Shown here one piece after another: positions 17,909 through 26,436 of a DNA stretch of 64,000 bases (its first letter is position 1; the number at the start of each line of letters is the position of its first letter). The notes under the pieces are model-generated. The model was not told the origin of the DNA and searched no databases. It saw only the letters and a program-made list of their open reading frames with translations. The translations under genes were made by a program, and so were the position numbers. Where the stretch lies: NCBI GenBank assembly GCA_964550855.1, contig CAZKBQ010000003.1:107334-171333 (forward strand). Direction: 5' to 3'. Source of the DNA: JAGOBP01 sp964550855 (GTDB lineage Bacteria > Chloroflexota > Anaerolineae > Fen-1058).

Positions 17909-18892
17909 ATGGCTTCCACACCTGATCGATCCACCGCGCCCAACGAACAAGTCGCGCAGACCATCGTCTATCGCGCCATCACGCTGCGCGTGGACTTGCG
18001 CGCGCTGGCTGCGCTGGGCGGCGCGCTCATCCTCATCGGGTCACTGCTGCCGTGGGTGACCGCGCCCTTCGAGCCGGTGGTGCGGGCGAGGCAGACGACC
18101 GGCGGTGGTTGGCCGCTGCTGATCATCGGCGTCGTGTCGATCGTCCTGGCCTTTCTGCCGCGCTTTCGCACGGCGCGCGTCAGCGCACCTGCCGCCGCGC
18201 TGGGCTTTGCGGCCGGCCTGCTGGCGCTCAACAGCCTGACGACTACGCTCGCCGTGCGTGACGCCTTGATCGGCGTGCAGGCTGTGTCGGCATGGTCGGG
18301 CGTGGGGCCGGGCGTGTACCTGACGCTGGCGGGATCGATCATCGCCATTCTGGCGGGACTCGCGCCGCATCCCTTTCACAACGAACCGGCGCGCGCCGAG
18401 ATCAAATTGTGGCATTCGTCGTTTGCCATCTACGCTGCGCTGGCGGTGCTGGTCATTCTGGGCGCAGTGGCGCTGGGGTGGTCGCTGGGCGGCGGCGGTG
18501 CCGGTCAGGCCTCGCCCACCCCGCCCGCCTTCAATACGAATTTGCTCGCAACGCCGCTGATCAACGTCCAGGTCAACCCGCTGGGCGCAGCCGGGCCGGA
18601 AGAAGCCACACCAACCGAAGGCGGCGCGCCGGCGATTGTGCCGCCGACATCTACGCCCACCCTCGCTGCTTCGCCGCCTGAGCCGCCAACGCCGCCACCC
18701 GCTGAGCCGCCCACCCAGGCGCCGCCATTCGTGCCGCTGCCCACCGAGCCGCCGATTGTCTTTCCGCCGACGGAGACGCCGACGGCGACGCCGACGCCCA
18801 CCGTTACACCGCCGGTCTCGCCGTTGGGGACGCCGACTTTGACGCTGACCCCCACGCCGAGCTCAACCCCCGGTGAAGGGACCGCGCCCTAG
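17909..18892 (+). CDS. Polytopic membrane protein with Pro/Thr-rich C-terminal tail
   Basis: 327 residues, function unknown. Five hydrophobic segments can be drawn (about 30-50, 65-85, 95-115, 130-150 and 170-192). A roughly 120-residue tail rich in Pro and Thr (PTETPTATPTPTVTPP) follows, predicted to be extracellular. The N-terminal half resembles small polytopic sensors or wall-associated proteins, but no family is recognised. The ATG is probably leaderless (see the promoter at 17874). The stop lies 19 bp before the cca start. Confidence 0.75.
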   Translation: MASTPDRSTAPNEQVAQTIVYRAITLRVDLRALAALGGALILIGSLLPWVTAPFEPVVRARQTTGGGWPLLIIGVVSIVLAFLPRFRTARVSAPAAALGFAAGLLALNSLTTTLAVRDALIGVQAVSAWSGVGPGVYLTLAGSIIAILAGLAPHPFHNEPARAEIKLWHSSFAIYAALAVLVILGAVALGWSLGGGGAGQASPTPPAFNTNLLATPLINVQVNPLGAAGPEEATPTEGGAPAIVPPTSTPTLAASPPEPPTPPPAEPPTQAPPFVPLPTEPPIVFPPTETPTATPTPTVTPPVSPLGTPTLTLTPTPSSTPGEGTAP

Positions 18893-18911
18893 CCTGCGGA
18901 ACGTGGTGGCC

Positions 18912-20162
18912 ATGAAGTATGCCGAACGCCTCACCGCCGCGCTAAGCCCCGCCGATCGCGCCGCAATCGATCTGATCGCGCAGGTCGCGCAGCAGCAGCA
19001 CGCGGCGATTTATTTGGTGGGCGGGCCAGTGCGTGATTGTTTGTTGACAGGGCGCATCACCGGCGGCGATTTTGATCTGACAGTGGAGGGTGAGGCGGTC
19101 GCCGTGGCGCGCACCGCTGCCGCCGCCCTGGGCGGCGTGCTGACGGTGCATGAGCGCTTTGGCACGGCCACTATTCGATTGAGCGACGGCCGCTCCATCG
19201 ATCTGGCGATGACGCGTACGGAAACGTACGCGCGGCCCGGTGCGCTGCCCGACGTGACTCCCGGCCCGATTGAGGCCGATCTACTGCGCCGCGATTTTAC
19301 GATCAACGCGATGGCGCTGCGGCTGGACGGGGCGCACTTTGGAGAGTTGATCGATCGGCACGGCGGCGAGACCGATCTGCAGCGCGGCGTTATCCGCGTG
19401 CTGCATGATCAGAGTTTCATCGACGATCCGACGCGGCTGTTTCGCGCGGCGCGGTTTGAGCAGCGCTTCCGATTTCAACTGGCGGCGCGCACGCAGGACT
19501 TGATACCGGGTGCGCTGCCGGTGATCGATCAAGTGAGCGGCGATCGGCTGCGGCATGAACTGGAGTTGATCTTTCAGGAGGCGCGGCCCGTCGATGCACT
19601 GCGGCGCTTGCAGGCCTGGGGCGTGCTGCGGCAGATCGATGCGGCGCTGGATCAACTGAACGACCTGAACGATGCCGCCGCGCCGGGCGAGCCATTTGGC
19701 TGGTGGGCGCGATGGTTGTGGCGTCTGCCGGCAGACGATCTGGATCGCGTGGCCGAGCGGCTGAATCTGCCGGGCGATGATGTGCGCGACTTGAAGCAGC
19801 TGCCTGAACTGGCGGGGCGCGTATCGGCCATCGGGGCGGCGCAGCGCCCCAGCGCCGTGTATCGATTATTATCGCCTTTCAGTGAACGGGCAATCGTCAC
19901 CGCCGCCGACCTGATCGACGACGAAATTGCTCGTAAGCAGATCGGGCAGTATTTGTCGGCCTGGCGGCACGCGGCGCCGCCCATCGACGGCCGCCGCTTG
20001 CAGGTATTGGGCATGCCGCCGGGACCGGCGCTGGGCCGCCTGCTGGCGGCGCTGCGCGACGCGGCGCTGGATGGTGAAGTGTCGTCGGCGGCGGAAGCTG
20101 AGGCGCTGGCCCGGCAGTGGATGGCACGGGAGTTGCGGACGCATGTGGACGCTGAAACGTGA
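18912..20162 (+). CDS. cca: CCA tRNA nucleotidyltransferase / poly(A) polymerase family
   Basis: 416 residues. The class II nucleotidyltransferase head has YLVGGPVRDCLL (about 36-47) and the catalytic carboxylates in GGDFDLTVEG (about 52-61). These are followed by RRDFTINAMAL (about 127) and DDPTRLFRAARFEQRF (about 170-185), all typical of bacterial CCA-adding enzymes. It completes or repairs the 3' CCA of tRNAs; the window tRNA-Arg does not encode CCA, which fits. An in-frame GTG at 18873 inside the previous gene is an alternative start. The C-terminal ~100 residues are not clearly assignable. Confidence 0.92.
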   Translation: MKYAERLTAALSPADRAAIDLIAQVAQQQHAAIYLVGGPVRDCLLTGRITGGDFDLTVEGEAVAVARTAAAALGGVLTVHERFGTATIRLSDGRSIDLAMTRTETYARPGALPDVTPGPIEADLLRRDFTINAMALRLDGAHFGELIDRHGGETDLQRGVIRVLHDQSFIDDPTRLFRAARFEQRFRFQLAARTQDLIPGALPVIDQVSGDRLRHELELIFQEARPVDALRRLQAWGVLRQIDAALDQLNDLNDAAAPGEPFGWWARWLWRLPADDLDRVAERLNLPGDDVRDLKQLPELAGRVSAIGAAQRPSAVYRLLSPFSERAIVTAADLIDDEIARKQIGQYLSAWRHAAPPIDGRRLQVLGMPPGPALGRLLAALRDAALDGEVSSAAEAEALARQWMARELRTHVDAET

Positions 20163-20478
20163 GACAGTGCGCGGCCAGCCCATGCGCATAGGCGGACGAG
20201 AGATCGTGCCGGAGGCGCGGGTATGGCTGGTGCGGACGAGTGAGGCCGTGATCGGCCAGGGCGGGCAGGCCGCGCTGCGCGGCGGGCTGTGGCTGTGGGC
20301 GGCGCCGACGGCGCTGCTGGATCGTGCGCCGGAGCGCACTTATCGCATCCCGATCGTGGATGTGAACCGCCGCCTGGAGGGGCTGCTGCTGGTGGCGGCG
20401 CTGGCGCTGCCGCTGGTGCTGAATGTGGCGGCCGGTTTTGCGCGCCAGGCGCGCAGACGGCCGGATACGACAATCTGA
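20143..20478 (+). CDS. Small single-span membrane protein
   Basis: 111 residues from the ATG at 20143, which overlaps the end of cca by 20 bp; the next in-frame ATG is 20182. The N-terminal ~70 residues are polar and beta-like, and one membrane helix lies near the C-terminus (about 74-95, LLLVAALALPLVLNVAAG) followed by a short Arg-rich tail. No family recognised. The frame keeps the GC-rich third-position pattern of the neighbours and fits tightly between cca and the GerW-like gene, so I regard it as real. Confidence 0.62.
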   Translation: MWTLKRETVRGQPMRIGGREIVPEARVWLVRTSEAVIGQGGQAALRGGLWLWAAPTALLDRAPERTYRIPIVDVNRRLEGLLLVAALALPLVLNVAAGFARQARRRPDTTI

Positions 20479-20493
20479 GTAAAGGACGAAGCG

Positions 20494-20895
20494 ATGGCGG
20501 ACGAATCACCCAGCAGCGCTGCCGAGCGCGGCGTGAGCGAGTTTTTTGCGATGTTTGAGCGCGCCCAGAGTGGGGCGGCCATTGCGCAGGTGTATGGCGA
20601 GCCGATTGAGCGCGATGGCAAACTGGTGCTGCCTATCGCCAGTGTGGGGCAGGTCTTTGGGCTGGGGGGCGGCATCGCCAGCAGCCGTCACGATGACAAA
20701 TTGGACGACGGAACGGGCGGCGGAGGCGGTGGTCTGGCGGGCGCGCGCCCCATCGCGCTGGCCGAAATCGATCTGGACGGCGTGAAGGTGCATCCCGTGG
20801 TGGATGAAAATCGCGCGTTGGCGGTGAGTCTGGCATTTGCGGCCTGGGCGGTCTTTTGGACGGCGCGCACGTTGATCAAGATTTTCAAGCCGTAA
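20494..20895 (+). CDS. GerW/YtfJ-like protein
   Basis: 133 residues. The family core is visible: GEPIERDGKLVLPIASVGQVFGLGGG (shown here in pieces: GEPIERDGK, LVLPIASVG, QVFGLGGG), a Gly-rich loop, then GVKVHPVVDE. One hydrophobic helix at the C-terminus (about 108-128) is an extra. GerW (YtfJ) is known from Bacillus spore germination but relatives are widespread in non-sporulating Actinobacteria and Chloroflexota, where the role is unknown. AAGGAC precedes the ATG. Confidence 0.85.
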   Translation: MADESPSSAAERGVSEFFAMFERAQSGAAIAQVYGEPIERDGKLVLPIASVGQVFGLGGGIASSRHDDKLDDGTGGGGGGLAGARPIALAEIDLDGVKVHPVVDENRALAVSLAFAAWAVFWTARTLIKIFKP

Positions 20896-20940
20896 ACGGG
20901 CCTGATAGCTGCTTGCGATTGAAGGGCTGCGGGGCCGGCG

Positions 20941-21342
20941 ATGCGGTGGCAGAGATTGATCTGGAGTGTGGCAGTCATTGCCCTGGGCGTGCTGTTGACG
21001 GCCGATCAGGGCCAGACACTGCCCGACGCGATCTGGTCTTACTGGCCGGTGGTGCTCATCGGCTGGGGGCTGTGGTTGTTGTTTGCCCGGCTGCGCTCGC
21101 GTGAGGATATGTGGGCGGGCACGGATTACGGTACGGGCCTGTATGTGATCCGGCACCGGCGGCGGCGGCCGCGGCAGTGGCTGCCGGGCCTAGCGCTGAT
21201 CGTGATCGGCGGGTTGTTGTTTGTGGCCGGGCTTGATCCGGCGTCGAGTGTGTGGTTTGGGCCGCTGGTGGTGATTGCGCTGGGTGTGGTGTCGCTGATC
21301 AGCAGTTTTGGCCCGCCGCCGCGCAAGGACTTTGCCGGTTAG
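20941..21342 (+). CDS. Four-helix membrane protein, LiaI/LiaF TM-region-like
   Basis: 133 residues with four hydrophobic segments in two hairpins (about 5-22, 30-48, 80-98 and 103-120). A charged loop, RHRRRRPRQW, lies between the pairs. The WSYWPVVLIGWGLWLL and WFGPLVVIALGVVSL segments are typical of the LiaI-LiaF-like transmembrane region (DUF5668-type) found in envelope-stress proteins. No soluble effector domain is present. It sits 45 bp after the GerW-like gene and 32 bp before lgt, probably in one operon. Confidence 0.72.
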   Translation: MRWQRLIWSVAVIALGVLLTADQGQTLPDAIWSYWPVVLIGWGLWLLFARLRSREDMWAGTDYGTGLYVIRHRRRRPRQWLPGLALIVIGGLLFVAGLDPASSVWFGPLVVIALGVVSLISSFGPPPRKDFAG

Positions 21343-21374
21343 GCGGGAGATTATGCAACGAGGGGAGAGCGAGC

Positions 21375-22223
21375 ATGTCGTGTGAACTGGGTCTTCAGCC
21401 CGGCTTTTGCATCGGGCCGCTGCCGGTGCGGTTTTATGGCGTCATCATTGTGCTGGGCGCGCTGGTGGGCGGCTTCATCGCCTCGCGCGAGGCGCGCCGC
21501 CGGGGCGAGAACCCCGATCGGATCTGGGACGCGCTGGTGTATGTGATCATCGCGGGCATTCTCGGCGCGCGGTTGTATCACGTGTTGTCCACGCCGGCCG
21601 GCTGCGCCGAGAACGTGCCGATGTGCGGCTGGCCGTGGTACAAAGATCATCCATTGGATGCGCTGCTGATCTGGAATGGCGGGCTGGGCATTTTTGGCGC
21701 GGTGTTTGCGGGTGGGCTGGTGGTGGTGTGGTACGTGCGACGGCATCATCTGTCGCTGGCGCGTTATCTGGACATCGCCGCGCCCGCGCTGTTGATGGGG
21801 CAGGCTATCGGTCGCTGGGCCAACTTTGTCAATCAGGAGTTGTACGGGCCGCCCACTGATCTGCCGTGGGGCATTCCCATCGACGCGGCCCATCGCTATG
21901 CGGCATACGATCCGGCCATTTACCCGATCGATCAGACGGTGTTTCATCCGCTGTTTTTGTATGAATCCATGCTGAATGTGATCGGTTTCATTGTGTTGAC
22001 CGTCGGGGCGCGCCGTTGGAAGTGGCTGAAGGACGGCGATTTGATCTTGATCTACATGATGTGGTACGGCGTGGTACGCACACTGGTGGAGTCGCTGCGG
22101 CCGGACGCGTGGACGGTGACGCAGGGCCTGGCGACGGCGCAGTTGATCTCGCTGGTGCTGGTCGCCATCGGGGCAGTGCTGCTGTTCATCCGACATCGAC
22201 CCACCCGGTCGGCTGCGGCTTGA
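21375..22223 (+). CDS. lgt: Prolipoprotein diacylglyceryl transferase
   Basis: 282 residues, normal for Lgt. Seven hydrophobic segments are present. Family motifs are GARLYHVLS (about 68), IWNGGLGIFGAVFAGG (about 103-118), the signature GRWANFVNQELYG (about 145-157) with its Arg and Asn, and HPLFLYES (about 203). Lgt attaches diacylglycerol from phosphatidylglycerol to the lipobox Cys of prelipoproteins. Substrates in this window include the lipoproteins at 38613 and 58340. The ATG at 21375 is chosen for the GGGGAGAG upstream. A terminator follows. Confidence 0.95.
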   Translation: MSCELGLQPGFCIGPLPVRFYGVIIVLGALVGGFIASREARRRGENPDRIWDALVYVIIAGILGARLYHVLSTPAGCAENVPMCGWPWYKDHPLDALLIWNGGLGIFGAVFAGGLVVVWYVRRHHLSLARYLDIAAPALLMGQAIGRWANFVNQELYGPPTDLPWGIPIDAAHRYAAYDPAIYPIDQTVFHPLFLYESMLNVIGFIVLTVGARRWKWLKDGDLILIYMMWYGVVRTLVESLRPDAWTVTQGLATAQLISLVLVAIGAVLLFIRHRPTRSAAA

Positions 22224-22242
22224 TCGGTCTGGTGTATCTCCT

Positions 22243-22274
22243 CGGGCACGGCGCCGAAGGCCGTGCCCGTTTTT
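22243..22274 (+). terminator. Rho-independent terminator after lgt
   Basis: A 10-bp GC-rich stem (22243-22252 with 22260-22269) with a 7-nt loop is followed by TTTTT. Confidence 0.88.
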
Positions 22275-22322
22275 GATCGCGCCGCCCGGCCGGATCGGGT
22301 TGAAGAAGGCCGCCGGAGCGAC

Positions 22323-22351
22323 TTGACCTTATTTTCCGCCCCTGTTACAAT
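22323..22351 (+). promoter_or_regulatory. Promoter of sat-cysC
   Basis: TTGACC (22323-22328) and TACAAT (22346-22351) are 17 bp apart, with an extended -10 TG and a CGCGCGG discriminator. Confidence 0.72.
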
Positions 22352-22387
22352 CGCGCGGCTATTTTCATCAGAAAGAAGGTACGTTCG

Positions 22388-23569
22388 ATGTCTGTGACTG
22401 TTTCGACGCCCCGGGCGGGCGTGCTGCAAGAACGGCTGGTGTCCCCCGAACAGCGGGAGGCGGCTCTCAGTGAAGCCCAACGCCTCCCGCGAATTGTGCT
22501 TAGCCCTCTGTCGATCAGCGATGTGGAGTTGTTCGGCAATGGCGCGTACACGCCGCTGACCGGCTTCTTGAACAAGGCCGATTATGAGCGCTGCGTGGCG
22601 GAGATGCGTCTGACGAGTGGGCAGGTGTGGTCAATCCCGATCACGCTGCCAGTCGAACGCGAATTCGCCGCCTCCATCCGAGAGGGGCAGCGGGTGGCGT
22701 TGACCGAGCCCGATGGTCACGTGCTGGCAATTGTGACCGTTGAGGAGAAGTTTGACTACGACAAGAAACGCGAGGCGCGCGAAGTTTTCCGCACTGAAGA
22801 GGACAAGCATCCGGGCGTGGCGCGGCTGTATCAGCAGGGCGATGTGCTGCTGGGCGGCCCGATCGAGGTGATCGACTTTCCGGCGGATCGGCCGTTCATG
22901 GAGTATCGCCGGACGCCGGCGCAGACGCGGGCGCTGTTTGCCGAGCGCGGCTGGCGGACGGTGGTGGGCTTTCAGACGCGCAACCCGGTGCACCGCTCGC
23001 ACGAGTACCTGCAGAAGGTGGCGCTGGAGATGATCGACGGGCTGCTGCTGCACCCGCTGGTGGGTGAGACGCAGGCCGAGGATATTCCTGCCGATGTGCG
23101 CATGGCGTCGTATCGGGTGCTGCTGGACAACTATTATCCGGCGGAGCGCGTGACGCTGAGCGTCTTTCCGGCAGCGATGCGCTATGCCGGCCCGCGCGAG
23201 GCGATCTTCCACGCGCTGTGCCGCAAGAATTACGGCTGCACGCACTTTATCGTCGGGCGCGATCACGCCGGTGTGGGCAACTACTATGGCACCTACGACG
23301 CGCAGCAGATCTTCGATCAGTTTACGTTTGACGAGCTGGGCATCACGCCGCTGAAGTTCGAGCACACGTACTATTGCAAGCGGTGCGAGGCCATCGTCTC
23401 GTCGCGGACCTGCCCGCACGACAAAGCCGATCATTTGATCTTCAGCGGCACCGAAGTGCGCCGCCGCCTGCGCGCCGGCGAGCCGCTGCCGCACGAGTTC
23501 ACCCGGCCCGAGGTGGGGGCGGTGTTGATTGAGGGGCTGCGCGACCGCGCCAATGGCGCCGGCGGCTGA
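22388..23569 (+). CDS. sat: Sulfate adenylyltransferase (ATP sulfurylase)
   Basis: 393 residues, the homomeric Sat type rather than CysDN. Catalytic motifs are FQTRNPVHRSHEY (about 197-209, with HxxH), GRDHAGVGNYYG (about 293-304) and the C-terminal KRCEAIVSSRTCPHD and FSGTEVRRRLRAGEPLP. It converts ATP and sulfate to adenosine 5'-phosphosulfate plus pyrophosphate in the cytoplasm. AGAAAGAAGG lies before the ATG. cysC follows 26 bp later, so the pair makes PAPS. No APS/PAPS reductase is in the window. Confidence 0.97.
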   Translation: MSVTVSTPRAGVLQERLVSPEQREAALSEAQRLPRIVLSPLSISDVELFGNGAYTPLTGFLNKADYERCVAEMRLTSGQVWSIPITLPVEREFAASIREGQRVALTEPDGHVLAIVTVEEKFDYDKKREAREVFRTEEDKHPGVARLYQQGDVLLGGPIEVIDFPADRPFMEYRRTPAQTRALFAERGWRTVVGFQTRNPVHRSHEYLQKVALEMIDGLLLHPLVGETQAEDIPADVRMASYRVLLDNYYPAERVTLSVFPAAMRYAGPREAIFHALCRKNYGCTHFIVGRDHAGVGNYYGTYDAQQIFDQFTFDELGITPLKFEHTYYCKRCEAIVSSRTCPHDKADHLIFSGTEVRRRLRAGEPLPHEFTRPEVGAVLIEGLRDRANGAGG

Positions 23570-23595
23570 GTGAATCTAAAGGATAAGGATAAATC

Positions 23596-24150
23596 ATGAT
23601 GAATTTGGAACACGGCTGCACGGTCTGGTTTACAGGTCTGTCGGGCGCGGGCAAGAGCACGCTGGCCAATCTGATCGAAACCGAACTGCGAGCGCGCAAC
23701 CTGCGCGTGGAAGTGCTGGACGGCGATGTGATCCGCACGCACCTGTCCAAGGGGCTGGGCTTCAGCAAGGAAGACCGCGACACCAACATCCGCCGCATCG
23801 GCTGGGTGTGCGAGGTGTTGAGCCGCAACGGGGTGGTGGCGGTGGCTGCGGCCATCTCGCCTTATCGCGAGGTGCGCGACGAAGTGCGCAGCAAGATCGG
23901 TCGCTTTGTGGAAGTGTACGTCAGCGCGCCCATCGACGTGCTGGCCGAACGCGACGTGAAGGGTCTGTACAAGAAAGCTCTGCGCGGCGAGATCAAGAAC
24001 TTCACCGGCATTGACGATCCGTATGAGCCGCCGCTGAACCCCGAAGTGGTGTGTTATACCGACGAGCGCGAGACGCCGCAGGAAAGCGCGGCCAAGATTC
24101 TGCGCAAGCTGGAAGAGCTGGGCTACGTGCCGGCGGCGCAGCCCGCGTAG
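23596..24150 (+). CDS. cysC: Adenylylsulfate kinase
   Basis: 184 residues. P-loop GLSGAGKST (about 15-23), followed by VEVLDGDVIRTHLSKGLGFSKEDR split over residues 38-62, the APS-binding RRIGWVCEVLSRNG and the lid region VKGLYKKALRGE. It phosphorylates APS to PAPS with ATP. Together with Sat it supplies PAPS for sulfate reduction or for sulfotransferases. AAGGATAAGG lies upstream of the ATG, and a bidirectional terminator lies 43 bp after the stop. Confidence 0.97.
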   Translation: MMNLEHGCTVWFTGLSGAGKSTLANLIETELRARNLRVEVLDGDVIRTHLSKGLGFSKEDRDTNIRRIGWVCEVLSRNGVVAVAAAISPYREVRDEVRSKIGRFVEVYVSAPIDVLAERDVKGLYKKALRGEIKNFTGIDDPYEPPLNPEVVCYTDERETPQESAAKILRKLEELGYVPAAQPA

Positions 24151-24192
24151 ATTAATCGCCACGGCGCCAAGCGCGCCCGGCATCTCAATACA

Positions 24193-24230
24193 AAAGGACC
24201 GGCTGAGAAGCGCTCTTCAGCCGGTCCTTT
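24193..24230. terminator. Bidirectional terminator between cysC and the M42 cluster
   Basis: A 14-bp stem (24193-24206 with 24217-24230) starts with AAAGG and ends with CCTTT, so it can act for both converging transcripts. Confidence 0.88.
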
Positions 24231-24233
24231 ACG

Positions 24234-24261
24234 TTTCACTCATCACTCGTCATTCATCACG
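24234..24261. repeat. Heptameric repeat at the end of the first M42 gene
   Basis: Four 7-bp units, TTTCACT, CATCACT, CGTCATT and CATCACG, span the stop codon of the minus-strand M42 gene. Confidence 0.7.
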
Positions 24262-25250
24262 ATCGGCTTCTTCAATGCCGCCAACAGCAATTTCACCGCA
24301 TTCTCTGCATCCGATAGATCGATCATCTCCGACGGGCTGTGAATGTGACGGCAGGGCACCAGCACGCCGCCGGCCAGCACGCCGTCGCGCGAAGCCTGAA
24401 TCACCTCGGCGTCGGTGGTGCCGTCGCGCAGAATCTCCAGCTGATAGGGAATCTTCGCCTCCGTGGCGCGCTGCACCAACCAGTCACGCACGCGCGGATC
24501 GGCCAGCATGCGGCTGTCCTGCACTTTGATGGCCGGGCCTTTGCCCAGTTCCACCGCCATGGGCCGCGCCTTGGGCGTGTCGCCGGTGGCGGTCACATCA
24601 ATCGCCAGCGCCACGTCCGGCGCAATGCTGTACGCGGCGGTGCGCGCGCCCGCCGAGGTGGTCTCTTCCTGTACGCTGAAGACGAAATACACATCGTGCG
24701 GCGTCGTCTTCAGGCGTCGCGCCGTCTCGATCAGCATGGCGCAGCCCAGCCGATCGTCGAGGCTCTTGGCGATGAGCCGATTGCCGGCCTGTTCGACCGC
24801 GCCGTTGAAACAGGCCACGTCGCCGACTTTCACGGGACATGCAGCTTTATCGGCCGCGCCCACATCGATGTACAGCTGATCGAGGCTGGGCGCTTTGCTC
24901 GTGTCGTCGCGCCGCTCCACATCGACGACACCCAGCCGCCCGTCGGCGAAGCGCACACGCTGGCCGGTGCTGAAAACGGGGAACACCGTGCCCAGCTGGG
25001 TCACGCGCGCATAGCCGCGCTGATCGATGTGCGTGACCATCAGGCCGATCTCGTCCATGTGCGCGACGAGCATGATTTTGCGGCGGACGCCGCGTCCGCG
25101 GCCGCGCTTGACGGCGATGAGGCTGCCCAGTCGATTGACGCTGACTTCGTCGACGAAGGCGGCGATCTCGGCGCGAACGATCGATCGGACGTCGTCTTCA
25201 AAGCCTACCGGGCCGTAGGCAGTGGTCAATTTCTCGATCAGTTCTTTCAC
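24243..25250 (-). CDS. M42 family metallo-aminopeptidase (copy 1)
   Basis: 335 residues. Metal ligands of the dinuclear-zinc M42 (glutamyl/deblocking aminopeptidase, FrvX, CelM-like) family are present: LVAHMDEIGL (about 61-70), AKSLDDRLG (about 166-174), VQEETTSAGA (about 197-206, catalytic Glu and ligand), AIDVTATGD (about 218) and HIHSPSE (about 303-309). M42 enzymes form tetrahedral dodecamers that trim short peptides. GTG start with AAAGG upstream. It is the last of three tandem paralogues, 47 bp after copy 2. Confidence 0.93.
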   Translation of the reverse strand: MKELIEKLTTAYGPVGFEDDVRSIVRAEIAAFVDEVSVNRLGSLIAVKRGRGRGVRRKIMLVAHMDEIGLMVTHIDQRGYARVTQLGTVFPVFSTGQRVRFADGRLGVVDVERRDDTSKAPSLDQLYIDVGAADKAACPVKVGDVACFNGAVEQAGNRLIAKSLDDRLGCAMLIETARRLKTTPHDVYFVFSVQEETTSAGARTAAYSIAPDVALAIDVTATGDTPKARPMAVELGKGPAIKVQDSRMLADPRVRDWLVQRATEAKIPYQLEILRDGTTDAEVIQASRDGVLAGGVLVPCRHIHSPSEMIDLSDAENAVKLLLAALKKPIVMNDE

Positions 25251-25297
25251 GGTTTCAACCTTTTGTCTGCCGTCGAGTACACAGCATTACGCGGCAG

Positions 25298-26344
25298 CTA
25301 ATCGCGTGCCAGCACGGCGGGGGTCAGGCGCGCGGCGCTGTCGCGCACCAGTTCCACCAGCTGGCGCAGATCGCTCAGCTGAAGGATGGCCGCGGGCGAA
25401 TGAATATAGCGCGCCGGCACAGATACCGAGATCGTGGGCACGCCCGATCGGGCCAGTGTGATGCCGTCGGCGTTGGTGCCGCCGCCGCCGGGCTGCCGGA
25501 TTTGATAAGGCAGTCCCCGCTGGTCGCCGGTCTCAATCAAGTGTTTGATCAGACGCGCATCAGAGACGTTCCGCCGCGTCATGACGTAGATGGCGGGGCC
25601 GTGCCCCAGCCGCGTGTTGGGGCTGAGATCGGCCTCCAGCACGGGCGGCAGATCGTTGGCCGGCGTGGCGTCAATGACGATGGCGGCGTCGGGTTCCAGC
25701 GCGTGCGCGGCCACGGTGGCGCCGCGCAGCCCCACTTCTTCCTGCACGGTAAAGGCCGCCGCAAGCTCCACCGGCAGGCGCGGGCCGCGCAGCACTTCGA
25801 TCAGCGCCGCGCAGCCGGCGCGGTCGTCGAAGGCTTTGCCGCGCGCCGTCGGCCCTAAGGATTGATACTGAGTCGAAAAGGCCGCCGTCTGTCCGATCTT
25901 CACCGCGCCCAGCGCTTCATCTTTGGAGGTCGCGCCGATGTCGATGGCCAGGTCGCTGATCTGGCGCACGCTGCGGTCGCCGGCCGAGACGTGCACGGGC
26001 GGCACGCCGATGACGCCGGGCAGCCGATCGGGGCCGACGAGCAGCGCTTTGCCGGGCAGGATGCGCGGATCGAAGTTGCCCACGCTGCGGAATTGCAACG
26101 TGCCGTCGGTGTTGGCGCCGACGATCATGAAGCCGACTTCGTCCAGGTGGGCGTCCAGCAGGACGCGCAGCCGGGCGCGGCCGCGCGCACGTTTGATCGC
26201 CAGGATATTGCCGATGGTGTCCACACGCAGCTCGTCGACGTGGGGGCGGATGGCGGCCAACACCAGACGACGCACCTCGCCTTCGTCGCCGGACACGCCG
26301 ATGGCGTTGCTCAAATTCTTGAGGTTGGTGATCAATCCCGGCAC
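25298..26344 (-). CDS. M42 family metallo-aminopeptidase (copy 2)
   Basis: 348 residues. Ligand motifs: LLDAHLDEVGFM (about 65-76), GKAFDDRAGC (about 171-180), VQEEVGLRGA (about 203-212), VIDATPAND (about 226) and RYIHSPAA (about 320). The His-Leu-Asp variant replaces the usual HMD. Divergent from copies 1 and 3 along the whole length, so the duplications are old and the three probably differ in side-chain preference. GTG start preceded by AGGA. Confidence 0.93.
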   Translation of the reverse strand: MPGLITNLKNLSNAIGVSGDEGEVRRLVLAAIRPHVDELRVDTIGNILAIKRARGRARLRVLLDAHLDEVGFMIVGANTDGTLQFRSVGNFDPRILPGKALLVGPDRLPGVIGVPPVHVSAGDRSVRQISDLAIDIGATSKDEALGAVKIGQTAAFSTQYQSLGPTARGKAFDDRAGCAALIEVLRGPRLPVELAAAFTVQEEVGLRGATVAAHALEPDAAIVIDATPANDLPPVLEADLSPNTRLGHGPAIYVMTRRNVSDARLIKHLIETGDQRGLPYQIRQPGGGGTNADGITLARSGVPTISVSVPARYIHSPAAILQLSDLRQLVELVRDSAARLTPAVLARD

Positions 26345-26436
26345 GTTGATCCGTCCTGACAGGGTGGGCGTGAGCGGGCGACAGAGTGGGGCGATGTGCT
26401 TCGATTGAAAATCACTTTGCCACTCCTGTCAGCCTG

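Noticed and set aside
20494..20895. Evidence of endospore formation from the GerW-like gene
   Set aside because: The family is widespread in non-sporulating bacteria, and no other sporulation gene is present.
22388..24150. sat-cysC as part of dissimilatory sulfate reduction
   Set aside because: No aprAB, dsrAB or qmo genes in the window, and cysC points to PAPS synthesis.
24339..25301. Long plus-strand open frame opposite the first M42 gene (also similar ones at 7628-8794, 14518-15843, 42846-44540 and 51360-52718)
   Set aside because: These are shadows caused by high GC in the third codon position of the real minus-strand genes; they are His/Arg/Ala-rich with no domain.
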